Assembly (NCBI GenBank): GCA_035942255.1
Contig: DASZDG010000127.1
Location: forward strand, 1-46,834
Direction of reading: 5' to 3'
DNA: 46,834 nt
Source of the DNA: JALZEG01 sp035942255
GTDB taxonomy: Bacteria > Actinomycetota > CADDZG01 > WHSQ01
The notes below the pieces were generated by a model, which worked only from the letters and a program-made list of their open reading frames with translations, was not told the DNA's origin and made no database searches. A program made the translations under genes and the position numbers. Shown here piece after piece: positions 16,136 through 23,925 of the stretch (positions are counted from its first letter, which is position 1; each line of letters begins with the position of its first letter).

Positions 16136-17074
16136 TTAGTCGTCGATGCGCTCGAACAGCGTGTCGACCGGCTGACGGCACGAGCCCTTCGTCCACACCC
16201 ACATCAGGTAGCGGTCGAGCGACGGCGACCCCGCGTCGGCCGTGACGAACCCGAGGACGAGCGCGTCGCGGTCGTCGTACGTCCCCGTCGCCCCGTACGC
16301 GGGAAGGATCGGCTCGTCGTCCGGGAGCGTCGCCGCGCACTCCCGTACCTGGGGCGCCGCGTCTCCGGCGGAGTTCGCGAGCCGGCGGAGGAACGGCCCC
16401 CGCAGCCCCTCGACCTCGTCGAGCGTGTAGCGGTCGGAGAACGACTGGAACAGGTCGCTGCTGCGCCCGATCGAAGACAGCTCCTCGGCCGACAGGTCGC
16501 CGGCGTTCGCGTCGAACCGGGGTTGCGGCCCGGCCGCGTCGTACGTCGTGGCGGCGCCGCTCGACACCGCGGACAGCTGGCGGTCCTTCGAGGGCTTCGG
16601 CTTGTCGCCGGCCCGGGCGGCCGCGCCCCCGCCGCCTTCGGCGGCTCCGATCGCGCCCCGCGCCGACTCGAGCGTCGCGTCCGACCCGCCGGCGTCGCCG
16701 CTCGTCGACGAGTCGTCCCCACCGCCGGTCAGGCCGCCGGTGATCACGACCAGCGCGACGAGGACGGCTGCGGCCGAGCCGAGTGCGGGAACTATCCAGC
16801 GCTTCCACCCCGGCCCCCCACCCGGCGTCGCCACGTCCTCGTTCGCCCGCGCGGAGAAGAGCTCCTGAGACAGGGCGCGGTGGAGCCGCGCGCGCTCCAT
16901 GTCGGTGAGCGCGTCGTGCTCCGCTGCGAGCGCGGCCACCGCCATCTCCTCGGCGCGGCAGTCCTCGCACTCCGCCAGATGGCGACGCACTGCCTCGGCG
17001 TCGTCGCGCGGGAGCTCCCCCGCGGAGTACGCGCGCAGCAGCTCGGAGCAGCGGTCGTGGGTCATCTCAGCCAT
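16136..17074 (-). CDS. Zinc-finger anti-sigma factor, membrane-anchored
   Basis: 312 aa. The N terminus carries an anti-sigma zinc motif, His32-x3-Cys36-x2-Cys39 (HLAECEDC), with an extra Cys9. One membrane helix is at about 93-113 (WIVPALGSAAAVLVALVVI). A Gly/Ala/Ser linker and an extracytoplasmic domain of about 150 residues with two cysteines follow; I do not recognise that domain. The ATG at 17074 is chosen over a GTG at 17080 because AAAGGG sits at good spacing. The start overlaps the sigma gene stop by eight bases. Position equals mycobacterial rsmA (anti-SigM). It probably holds the sigma factor at the membrane until an envelope or thiol signal. Confidence 0.88.
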   Translation of the reverse strand: MAEMTHDRCSELLRAYSAGELPRDDAEAVRRHLAECEDCRAEEMAVAALAAEHDALTDMERARLHRALSQELFSARANEDVATPGGGPGWKRWIVPALGSAAAVLVALVVITGGLTGGGDDSSTSGDAGGSDATLESARGAIGAAEGGGGAAARAGDKPKPSKDRQLSAVSSGAATTYDAAGPQPRFDANAGDLSAEELSSIGRSSDLFQSFSDRYTLDEVEGLRGPFLRRLANSAGDAAPQVRECAATLPDDEPILPAYGATGTYDDRDALVLGFVTADAGSPSLDRYLMWVWTKGSCRQPVDTLFERIDD

Positions 17075-17651
17075 GTTCACCCTTTGACGTCCGTGGCCGT
17101 GCCGGTTGTTCCACGTCCCTCAACGCGGCGGCGAGGCGCCTGCGCCCCCGGCTGATCCGCGACTTCACCGTCCCGAGCGCGGCCCCCGTGATCTGCGCGA
17201 TCTCCTCGTAGGGAACCGCTCCGAGGTCGTGCAGGAGAACCGCCTCGCGGTACTCGTCCGGGAGCCCCGCGAGCGCCTGGGCGAGATCGAGGCGGAGGTT
17301 CACGGTCTCCTCGGGCGGCGTCCCCGGAGCGGTCTGCTCGGGCAGCTCCTCCGTCGGGTCCGGCAGCCTCCGCCGCTTCCTCAACAGGTCCCGGGTCGCG
17401 TTGACCGCCACACGGTAGAGCCACGTCGTGAACGCCGCGTCGCCGCGGAACGACCCGGCCTGCCGGAACAGGGCGACGAACGTGTCCTGCGTCGCGTCGA
17501 GCGCGTCGGCGCGGTCGCCGGTCATGCGGATCGCGATCCCGAAGACGCGATCCTCGTGCCGGCGGACCAGCGCGGAGAACGCCGCCTGATCGCCCCCGGC
17601 GGCGAGCCGCAGGAGCTCCTCGTCGCCGCGTCTGGCGTCAGGACCTTCCAC
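17067..17651 (-). CDS. ECF RNA polymerase sigma factor (SigM-like)
   Basis: 194 aa sigma-70 family protein of the ECF type. Region 2 is at about 25-95 (DALDATQDTFVALFRQ, AAFTTWLYRVAVNATRD). Region 4 is at about 128-180 (LPDEYREAVLLHDLG, YEEIAQITGAALGTVKSRI). The GTG start at 17651 has GGAAG upstream and lies 14 bases inside the kinase gene; the 3' end overlaps the anti-sigma gene. Order and neighbours (murJ before, anti-sigma and trxB after) are those of mycobacterial sigM. Confidence 0.94.
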   Translation of the reverse strand: MEGPDARRGDEELLRLAAGGDQAAFSALVRRHEDRVFGIAIRMTGDRADALDATQDTFVALFRQAGSFRGDAAFTTWLYRVAVNATRDLLRKRRRLPDPTEELPEQTAPGTPPEETVNLRLDLAQALAGLPDEYREAVLLHDLGAVPYEEIAQITGAALGTVKSRISRGRRRLAAALRDVEQPARPRTSKGEHG

Positions 17652-19155
17652 GGAACGTGACTTCCTCGACCTCCGCCGTCCCGGTCCCGTCGCCGGGGAG
17701 CCGCGTTATCCAGACGAGCCAGTAACGGGCCCGGACCGGGTCGAACTCGTGCTCGTCGACGGCCGCGGCGGCCTCGGTGCGCGCGACCACCTCGAGGTCG
17801 TCGGCGGTCTCCGGGAAGCCGTCGCCGGCCCGGAGCTCGAACGCGAACCCCGGCGTGGACGTGACGAGCTCGATCGCGCTCACCTCCTGCGCCGAGCCGA
17901 GGTCGAAGACGAGCCCGATCCCCTCCTTGATGAGGCCGAGCGGGTCGTCGTAGGTCTCCGAGCCCCACCCGGTGCCCTCGTCGCCGTCCGCGGCGAGCGG
18001 CGCCTCCTCCGAGTGCTCGGCGCCGTCACCGTCGGGGTCGAAGGACTCGACCGACGCCACCTCGAGACGAGCCGCGGCCCCCGGTGCACCGCCCGATCCC
18101 GCCGAACGGCGGGTGCGCCCCGCGGGATCGTCCTCGACGAGGCGCGGGATCACCACGGCCAGCAGGGCCGCGAACGCGATCAACGCGACGACGGGGCCGA
18201 TCCAGCGCGTGTCGCTGCGATGCGTGTCGGCGGGAGGCGCGGCCTCCACAGCCGGTGACGGGCGCGGGATCGCGACGGTCGCACCGGACGCGCCGGCCCC
18301 GTGCTCGAGCGCGCTGCACAGCTCCGCGGCGCTTCCCCATCGCTGCGCCGGGTCCTTCGCGAGCGCCTTCATCACGATCGCGTCGAGCCCGCGCGGGACG
18401 TGGGGCTTGAGCGCGCGCACCGGCGCGGGGGCCTCGCGGAGGTGCATCATCGCAGTCGCAACGTCGGTCTCCCCCCGGAACGGCGGGCGTCCCGCGAGGA
18501 GTTCGTAGAGCAGGACGCCGACCGAGTAGATGTCCGAGCGCGCGTCGGGCTCGCTCCCCTCGGCCTGCTCGGGCGAGATGTACGTGACCGTTCCGAGGAT
18601 CGATCCGGTCGTCGTGATATCGCCGCTCGCGTACGCGGCCTTCGCGATCCCGAAGTCCGCGACCTTCAGCGTGCCGTCGTCGGAGAACAAGACGTTGTCG
18701 GGCTTGACGTCGCGGTGCACCACGCCGGCCCGGTGCGCGAAGTCGAGGGCCGAGCAGATGGCCGCGCCCACGTGGGCGGCGCGGTCGGGCGCGAACGTCC
18801 CCTCGGCGGCGAGGATCTGAGTCAGCGTGCCCCCGGCGCAGTGCTCCATCACGATGTAGTGGCGCCGGGCCCCGTCCTCAGCGGCGTCCGCGCCGGTGTC
18901 GTAGATAGCGACGATGCTGGGGTGGCTGAGACCGGCCGCCGCTACGGCCTCGCGCCGGAACCGGGCGAGGAAGCTCTCGTCCTGCGACAGGTGGGGGTGG
19001 AGGATCTTGACCGCGACGGGACGCGCCAGGACCTCGTCGCGCGCGCGGTAGACGGACCCCATGCCGCCCCGGGCGACGAGGTCTTCCAGGACGTACCTGC
19101 CGGCGACGGAGCGGTCCACGGCAGAAGAAAGCGCGTCCCTGCCCTCCGAAGACAT
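17638..19155 (-). CDS. Membrane Ser/Thr protein kinase with extracellular discoidin-like domain
   Basis: 505 aa PknB-type kinase. The glycine loop RGGMGSVY, Lys50 in VAVKIL, HRDVKPDN (147-154), DFG (167-169) and SPEQ are intact, so it should be active. One membrane helix lies at about 318-337. The outer part (about 363-505) is a beta-rich domain resembling F5/8 type C (discoidin) folds (DGDEGTGWGSE, LVFDLGSAQEVSAIEL, ARYWLVWITRLP). In mycobacteria a pseudokinase followed by a similar outer domain is fused to MurJ (Rv3910); here it is separate and catalytic. The ATG at 19155 has no ribosome site but a TACCCT element ends 7 bases before it, so it may be leaderless. Confidence 0.9.
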   Translation of the reverse strand: MSSEGRDALSSAVDRSVAGRYVLEDLVARGGMGSVYRARDEVLARPVAVKILHPHLSQDESFLARFRREAVAAAGLSHPSIVAIYDTGADAAEDGARRHYIVMEHCAGGTLTQILAAEGTFAPDRAAHVGAAICSALDFAHRAGVVHRDVKPDNVLFSDDGTLKVADFGIAKAAYASGDITTTGSILGTVTYISPEQAEGSEPDARSDIYSVGVLLYELLAGRPPFRGETDVATAMMHLREAPAPVRALKPHVPRGLDAIVMKALAKDPAQRWGSAAELCSALEHGAGASGATVAIPRPSPAVEAAPPADTHRSDTRWIGPVVALIAFAALLAVVIPRLVEDDPAGRTRRSAGSGGAPGAAARLEVASVESFDPDGDGAEHSEEAPLAADGDEGTGWGSETYDDPLGLIKEGIGLVFDLGSAQEVSAIELVTSTPGFAFELRAGDGFPETADDLEVVARTEAAAAVDEHEFDPVRARYWLVWITRLPGDGTGTAEVEEVTFRGRS

Positions 19156-19196
19156 GGTTCGAAGGGTATTCGACCGGTACGGCGGGACGAGCGGGC

Positions 19197-19655
19197 CTAG
19201 TTCGTGGTTCCGGCCGACGCGCTTGCCGTGGCGGTCGCCCAGTCCTCGATCGGCCCGATGCGCGACACGATCAGGGTGTTGGCGGTGCGCCGCAGCTCGA
19301 TGTGGAAGACGCCCTCCTGGTCGAAGGTCGCCGTCACGACCTTCACGCCGTGCTCGCGGGCGACGTTGTAGACGGCGGCGCACGCCGGGACGTTCGACCT
19401 CTTGAGGCACTGCAGGTTCGGGACGGGAGCCGTCCCCGTCGAGACGAGCGTCGACACCTCGACCGCGACCTCGTCCGCGGTCCCGTCGAGCGTGAAGAAG
19501 TTGACGCCGATCGCGCCGACGTCGAAGAGCACCGCGCCGATGATCGCGATCACCACCAGGACGCGGAGGAGCCACGTGACCACGACGCCGCGCTCGTCAC
19601 ACCAGTCCCTTTCGCGTTCCACGTTCTCATTATCGACCCGCGGCCCCCGTCTCAT
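19197..19655 (-). CDS. Small single-pass membrane protein, unknown function
   Basis: 152 aa, not recognised. A short charged N terminus (residues 1-24) is followed by a membrane helix at about 26-50 (VVTWLLRVLVVIAIIGAVLF) and an outer domain of about 100 residues with two cysteines (LQCLKRSNVPAC) that could form a disulfide. The ATG overlaps the murJ stop (ATGA), which fixes the start and argues for coupled expression. Its place between murJ and the kinase suggests an envelope role, but nothing in the sequence names one. Confidence 0.78.
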   Translation of the reverse strand: MRRGPRVDNENVERERDWCDERGVVVTWLLRVLVVIAIIGAVLFDVGAIGVNFFTLDGTADEVAVEVSTLVSTGTAPVPNLQCLKRSNVPACAAVYNVAREHGVKVVTATFDQEGVFHIELRRTANTLIVSRIGPIEDWATATASASAGTTN

Positions 19656-21256
19656 GAGGGTTTGCGCAGCCGTCCGCGGACGAGCCGGGTCACGTGCTCG
19701 AGCTCGGGGACGCGGAGCGCGTGCGCGAGCCCGAGGTAGGAGACGACGCCGACGGCGACCGGCACGACGACCTCGAGTACGTTGCCGACGAACGCGTTCG
19801 TGTCGACGAGGGCCGCGACCGCGCGCGCAGCGAGCCACACGAGCGCGCCCATTCCGACCGCCGCCGCGAGCGTCCGCGGCGTCCCGGAGAACAGCGCGCG
19901 CGGCCCCCGTTGCTCGAGCCGGCGCGCGAGCACGCGGCCCTGCGCCGCGGCCCCCGCGGCGTAGCCGCACGCGTGCCCCGCGGCCAGGCCGCGCACTCCG
20001 TAGAGGTGGAACAGCGGGACGTTGAGCCCGGTCGTGAGCGCGACCGCTCCGCAGTTGATCAAGAACGGCGTCTTCGTGTCCTGCAGGGAGTAGAACGCGC
20101 GCAAGAAGAGCTGGAAGAGCGAGAACGGCACGAGGCCGACCACGAACACGCGCAGGACGCCGGCGACTAGCTCCGTCGACCGCTCGGTCACGACGCCGCG
20201 CTCGACGAGCAGGCGCACGATCGGCTCGCCCAGGACGAGGTATCCGACCGCGGCCGGGAGCACGAGGAACACCGTCGCGCGCACGCCGGTCGCCAGCCGG
20301 CCGAGGTACGCGTCCCATTCCCCTCGCACCGCGAACCCGCTCATCCCCGGCAACAGCGCGGTGATCACGGAGACGGCGAACAGCCCGTGCGGGAGCATGA
20401 AGAACGTGAACGCGGTGACGTAGGCGGTGTACGCCCCCTGCTCCTCGTTGGCGAGGATCTGCACGACGAAGTAGCCGATCTGGTTGACGACGACGTAGCC
20501 GATGACGAACGTCGAGAGCCGCGCGAGCTTGCGCACCGCGGGATGCCGGATGCTCAGCGTCGCCCGGTACCGCCCCAGCCCCCGGAGGAACGGGAGCTGC
20601 GCGAGTGCCATCAGCACGACGCCCGCCGTCGTTCCCAGCCCGATCAAGAGCATCTGCGACGTCGTCACGGTCTCGAGCGTCACGGTCCCGTACAGCCGGT
20701 AGAAGACGAGGAAGATCGCGATCACCGCGAGGTTGTTGAGGATCGGCGTGTACATCGGCGCGCCGAAGCGCTTGTGCGCGTTCAACAGCCCTGCCGTGAT
20801 CGCGGTGAGGCCGTAGAAGACGATCTGCGGGATGAACAGCCGCAGCAGGAACGTCAGCGCCTCGCGCTGGAGCTCCGTCTGGTCGCCTTCGAGGCGCAGC
20901 GCGTAGAGCTTCGCGAGCCACGGCGCGGCGACGATCCCGACGATCGTCACGGCCGCGAGCACGACCATCGCGACGTTGACGATCCCGCTCGCGACCTCCC
21001 AGGCGCGGTCGCGGCCCTCCTCCTCGAGCAGCTGCACGAAGACCGGGACGAAGACCGACGTCAGGATCCCGCCGAGGACGAGCTCGTAGATGATGTTCGG
21101 CGCGGTGTTCGCGAGGTTGTAGGTGTCGGCGAACTTCGTCTCGGCGACGCCCAGAGCGGCGACGATCGCGCCGACCCGCGCCAGGCCCGTGATGCGGGAG
21201 AAGACGGTCCCGACGGTCATGAGCGCGGTCGCCCGCGCCCCGCCCGAAGCCCTCAA
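19652..21256 (-). CDS. murJ: Lipid II flippase MurJ
   Basis: MOP-superfamily transporter (MviN) that moves lipid II outward for peptidoglycan synthesis. 534 aa, the size of the bare transporter. Family elements: TVFSRITGLARVGAI, ADTYNLANTAPNIIYELVLGG, LFIPQIVFYGLTAI and FFMLPHGLFAVSVITALLPGMS, with about 14 hydrophobic segments. The TTG at 21256 overlaps the upstream stop (TTGA); the first ATG is at 21220 and is the alternative start. Unlike Rv3910 it carries no C-terminal pseudokinase. Confidence 0.94.
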   Translation of the reverse strand: MRASGGARATALMTVGTVFSRITGLARVGAIVAALGVAETKFADTYNLANTAPNIIYELVLGGILTSVFVPVFVQLLEEEGRDRAWEVASGIVNVAMVVLAAVTIVGIVAAPWLAKLYALRLEGDQTELQREALTFLLRLFIPQIVFYGLTAITAGLLNAHKRFGAPMYTPILNNLAVIAIFLVFYRLYGTVTLETVTTSQMLLIGLGTTAGVVLMALAQLPFLRGLGRYRATLSIRHPAVRKLARLSTFVIGYVVVNQIGYFVVQILANEEQGAYTAYVTAFTFFMLPHGLFAVSVITALLPGMSGFAVRGEWDAYLGRLATGVRATVFLVLPAAVGYLVLGEPIVRLLVERGVVTERSTELVAGVLRVFVVGLVPFSLFQLFLRAFYSLQDTKTPFLINCGAVALTTGLNVPLFHLYGVRGLAAGHACGYAAGAAAQGRVLARRLEQRGPRALFSGTPRTLAAAVGMGALVWLAARAVAALVDTNAFVGNVLEVVVPVAVGVVSYLGLAHALRVPELEHVTRLVRGRLRKPS

Positions 21257-23394
21257 GCCGTCGCTGTCTCGGAGCCCTCCGCGCCGCGGCGCCGGCGGAC
21301 TCCCCTGTAGACGTAGAACGAGACGAGGAACGCGAGCGCACCCAGCGTGATCCCGAGCGCGATCTGGTTGAGCTCCGTCGAGCGGACCGAGATCACCAGC
21401 TCGTCGACCACGCTGCCCGCGGGTGTGTTCGCCGTCAGCGAGACCTGGAAGATCCCGCTCGTCTGAGCCGCCACCGAGGCCTCGACCGGGGTCGTCGCCT
21501 CCGCCGGGAACTCTTCGGGGACGTTGAGGTCGTCGACGCGCAGATTGGGTGACTCCAGCGCGACGTCGAGGCGGACGGGGTACGGGTTCTGGTTGCGCAC
21601 GAGGAACTGCACGTCGGTCGCGCGCGAGGTCATCGTGATGTTGGGCGCCGCCAGGATCTCGATGCGCCCGAGGTGCTCCTCCGCCTCCGAGCGTGCGAAC
21701 TCTGCGTACTCCGCCCCCCGCTCCGCCAGGGCGTCCTCGGCCCACCAGGAGCGGCCGAACGCCACGAGGATGTCGCGGGAGAGCCTCGTCACCAGCGACT
21801 CGGGGGCACCGACGGCCCGCAGGTCCTCGACCACGTCCTCGGCCTCCGCCAGCTCGGCGAAGTAGCTCTCGTCGGGCGCCCGCGGGAGGTCGCCGATGAC
21901 GGCGACGGTCTCGCGCGGGACGGGAGGCGCGGTGTTCGCGAGCCCCTGGTTGGGGGTGAGCGTCGTCAGCCACGGCGCGTCGGCCAGGGCGCGGAGCAGC
22001 AGCCGCGCGAGACGGGGCCGCGGATGCCAGAGGGACGGCATCGTCGCCTGGATCACCCGGTCCTCGACCCCGGGCACCTCCTCGCGGATCATCGCGGTCT
22101 CGGCGAGCAGCCTCTGGAGGTCGACCCGGTCGTCACCGGGCTCCGCCAGCGCGATGAACCGCTCCTGGAGGCCGGGGTCCGCGACGTACCCCTGGGTCTC
22201 GCCGACGGCGACCGGACAGGCGAACGTGAGGAGCTCCACGGGGCAGCCGGCGAGCGTCGAGTCGACGGGGCGGACCAGCGACTCGGCCGAGAAGAACGTC
22301 CGCGACCCCGTCGCCGCGCTGAGGACCCGCAGCTCCTCCAGAGCCCCCCCGTCGAGGCGCCCCGCCGGCGGGAAGATCCAGCGCCTCGTGAAGCCGCCCC
22401 GGGCCAGGTCGAGCGCCGCGAGGACCTCCTCCGCGACGGTCAGCTGGGACGCGAGGGGGCCGGGGCCCGTGCGCGACTCGGTGTGAGCGAGGGCGGGGAC
22501 GTCCGGGAACGAGTACGGCACGAGGAGCGGCTGGACGCCGTTGGTCTCGAGCAGGCCCGTGAGCGTCTCCAGCGCGGCCCGCGCCGCCTGCGCCGCCTCG
22601 GCGTCGGGCGGCACCTCCTCTTCGGTCCCGTCGGCGGCGCGGCGCGTGTACCCGTCGGCCATGTCGGCGATCTCCTCCACGAGCCGCGGGGTGGGCGCGA
22701 GCCCGAAGTGGAGGCCCCTCCGGTCCGCCGCCAGCTGCATCGCCTCCAGCGTTCCGGAGAGCCATCCGTCGGGCGTGAGGGCCTCCTCGAGCGGGACCGT
22801 CCCGTCGTCGTCCGCGGCGAAGACCCCGTCCGGCCCCTTCGTCGCCACGTCGTTCAGCGGCGCGACCAGGACTGTGGGAAGCGAGGTCTCGAGGGGCTCG
22901 CCCGGGTAGTAGATGAGCTCGGTGACGACCGCGGCCCCCAGCAGGGTCCCGTTGACGTCGGCGAGGTCGATCCCGAGGGGGTAGACGCCCCCCGACCCGG
23001 TCGCCAGCGTCGCAAGGCTCGCGAGTGGGGTCTTTAGCGTCACGTTCTGCTCCCCGCCGGCGGGGACGACGGCGTCGAACTGCTCGAACGTCACGACCTG
23101 GGCATTGCCGAAGGGGTCCCCGTCGAAGCTCTCCTCGAGCTCCGAGCGGCTGGTGACTCGGGCGTAGGAGGAGATCTGGAGCCGGAACCCCTCCAGGGGC
23201 TCCTCCGAGAGGTTCTCGACCTTGACCTGGATGTCGAGCGACCGGCCGGACCCGTACCAGAAGGGCTGGGCGACGACCCTCACCGCGTAGGGGCCGAGGG
23301 CAGCGGGGTCTCCCTCCACCTGCGCGGCCGCGGGGGCCGCCAGGAGCCCGGCGAGCAGCCCCACGACGAGCGACACCCGACCCAGCCTGCGCAT
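21253..23394 (-). CDS. DUF6049 family secreted membrane-anchored protein
   Basis: 713 aa with a signal peptide (1 to about 24, ending APAAAQ). A large extracytoplasmic body has an immunoglobulin-like start (LDIQVKVENLSEEPLEGFRL) and a second beta-rich segment near 590-680. One C-terminal membrane helix (about 682-700, LGITLGALAFLVSFYVY) is followed by a short basic tail. It corresponds in position and architecture to mycobacterial Rv3909. Function is unknown; the constant pairing with MurJ implies a cell-wall role. It heads the long minus-strand operon down to 13494 and overlaps the murJ start. Confidence 0.85.
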   Translation of the reverse strand: MRRLGRVSLVVGLLAGLLAAPAAAQVEGDPAALGPYAVRVVAQPFWYGSGRSLDIQVKVENLSEEPLEGFRLQISSYARVTSRSELEESFDGDPFGNAQVVTFEQFDAVVPAGGEQNVTLKTPLASLATLATGSGGVYPLGIDLADVNGTLLGAAVVTELIYYPGEPLETSLPTVLVAPLNDVATKGPDGVFAADDDGTVPLEEALTPDGWLSGTLEAMQLAADRRGLHFGLAPTPRLVEEIADMADGYTRRAADGTEEEVPPDAEAAQAARAALETLTGLLETNGVQPLLVPYSFPDVPALAHTESRTGPGPLASQLTVAEEVLAALDLARGGFTRRWIFPPAGRLDGGALEELRVLSAATGSRTFFSAESLVRPVDSTLAGCPVELLTFACPVAVGETQGYVADPGLQERFIALAEPGDDRVDLQRLLAETAMIREEVPGVEDRVIQATMPSLWHPRPRLARLLLRALADAPWLTTLTPNQGLANTAPPVPRETVAVIGDLPRAPDESYFAELAEAEDVVEDLRAVGAPESLVTRLSRDILVAFGRSWWAEDALAERGAEYAEFARSEAEEHLGRIEILAAPNITMTSRATDVQFLVRNQNPYPVRLDVALESPNLRVDDLNVPEEFPAEATTPVEASVAAQTSGIFQVSLTANTPAGSVVDELVISVRSTELNQIALGITLGALAFLVSFYVYRGVRRRRGAEGSETATA

Positions 23395-23423
23395 GTGGCC
23401 AGCATAAGGACAGGCGGACGCGC

Positions 23424-23450
23424 AGACACCTCCCCGCCGGGGAGGTGTCT
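23424..23450 (-). terminator. Perfect 12-bp hairpin between KGG gene and DUF6049 gene
   Basis: AGACACCTCCCC and GGGGAGGTGTCT pair perfectly around a 3-base loop. It lies 23 bases past the KGG gene stop and before the DUF6049 start, so it likely ends KGG transcription. There is no T-run, as is common for high-GC actinobacterial terminators. Confidence 0.7.
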
Positions 23451-23473
23451 ATGTAGCCGGGATGAGGGTGGTT

Positions 23474-23665
23474 CTACTTCGAGCCGCCGAGGCGGCCGAT
23501 CTTCTGGTAGAACTCCGAGCCGTAGCGCTCCTTGGTGGTCTCGCCACCCTTCTTGCCGCCGATCTTGCCGATGCGGCCGAAGTGCTCCTCGCCGTAGCGC
23601 TCCTTCGTCGTCTTGCCACCCTTGCGGCCGGCTTCCGCTCGCGTCATCTTCTTGGTCTCTTCCAT
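23474..23665 (-). CDS. KGG-repeat stress-induced protein
   Basis: 63 aa hydrophilic protein built of KGG repeats: GRKGGKTTKERYGEEHF, IGKIGGKKGGETTKERYG and KIGRLGGSK. Proteins of this family (Bacillus GsiB type, PF10685) are general-stress, desiccation-type proteins. The ATG at 23665 has GGAAAGGG upstream. A sigmaB/sigmaF-like promoter lies at 23740-23765 and a hairpin terminator follows, so it is a self-contained stress transcription unit inserted in otherwise conserved origin-region synteny. Confidence 0.9.
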   Translation of the reverse strand: MEETKKMTRAEAGRKGGKTTKERYGEEHFGRIGKIGGKKGGETTKERYGSEFYQKIGRLGGSK

Positions 23666-23739
23666 CGTGTGGCCCTTTCCGTGCTTCGTCCCCCGGCACC
23701 TGCTGTCCCGGAAACGTGTCTGCCCTGGCGGGAGCTTGC

Positions 23740-23765
23740 TTACCCGCGCCGGACGGGGGGCAAAC
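23740..23765 (-). promoter_or_regulatory. SigmaB/SigmaF-type stress promoter for the KGG gene
   Basis: On the minus strand GTTT (23765-23762) is followed after 16 bases by GGGTAA (23745-23740). This matches the actinobacterial and Bacillus general-stress consensus GTTT-N15-17-GGGTAT closely. The leader to the KGG start would be about 68 bases. Confidence 0.65.
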
Positions 23766-23814
23766 GGAGCAAGTTCGGCGGATTCGTCCTTCGACGGGCG
23801 CCGTCTGTCCGTGG

Positions 23815-23834
23815 AGCATCGCCGAGGCGATGCT
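23815..23834. repeat. Inverted repeat in KGG-pilT divergent spacer
   Basis: AGCATCGCC and GGCGATGCT are perfect inverted repeats 2 bases apart (or an 8-bp stem with a CGAG loop). It lies about 90 bases before pilT and 50 bases upstream of the KGG promoter, and could be an operator or a leader hairpin. The rest of the 23666-23925 spacer shows no gene. Confidence 0.5.
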
Positions 23835-23925
23835 TCGTGCGCATCGCGCTCAATGGGCCGCCCCGGCGTGCCGAACTATCCCGTGAGAGATCTCCCCACT
23901 TTCCCAAGAAAGCGACTTTGACCAC

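Noticed and set aside
23740..23925. Possible cyclic-di-GMP (GEMM) riboswitch before pilT, because of a GGGGCAAAC stretch
   Set aside because: The second conserved element (GACGCAAAGC) and the paired helices are missing. The same bases are better explained as the sigmaB/F-type promoter of the KGG gene on the other strand.
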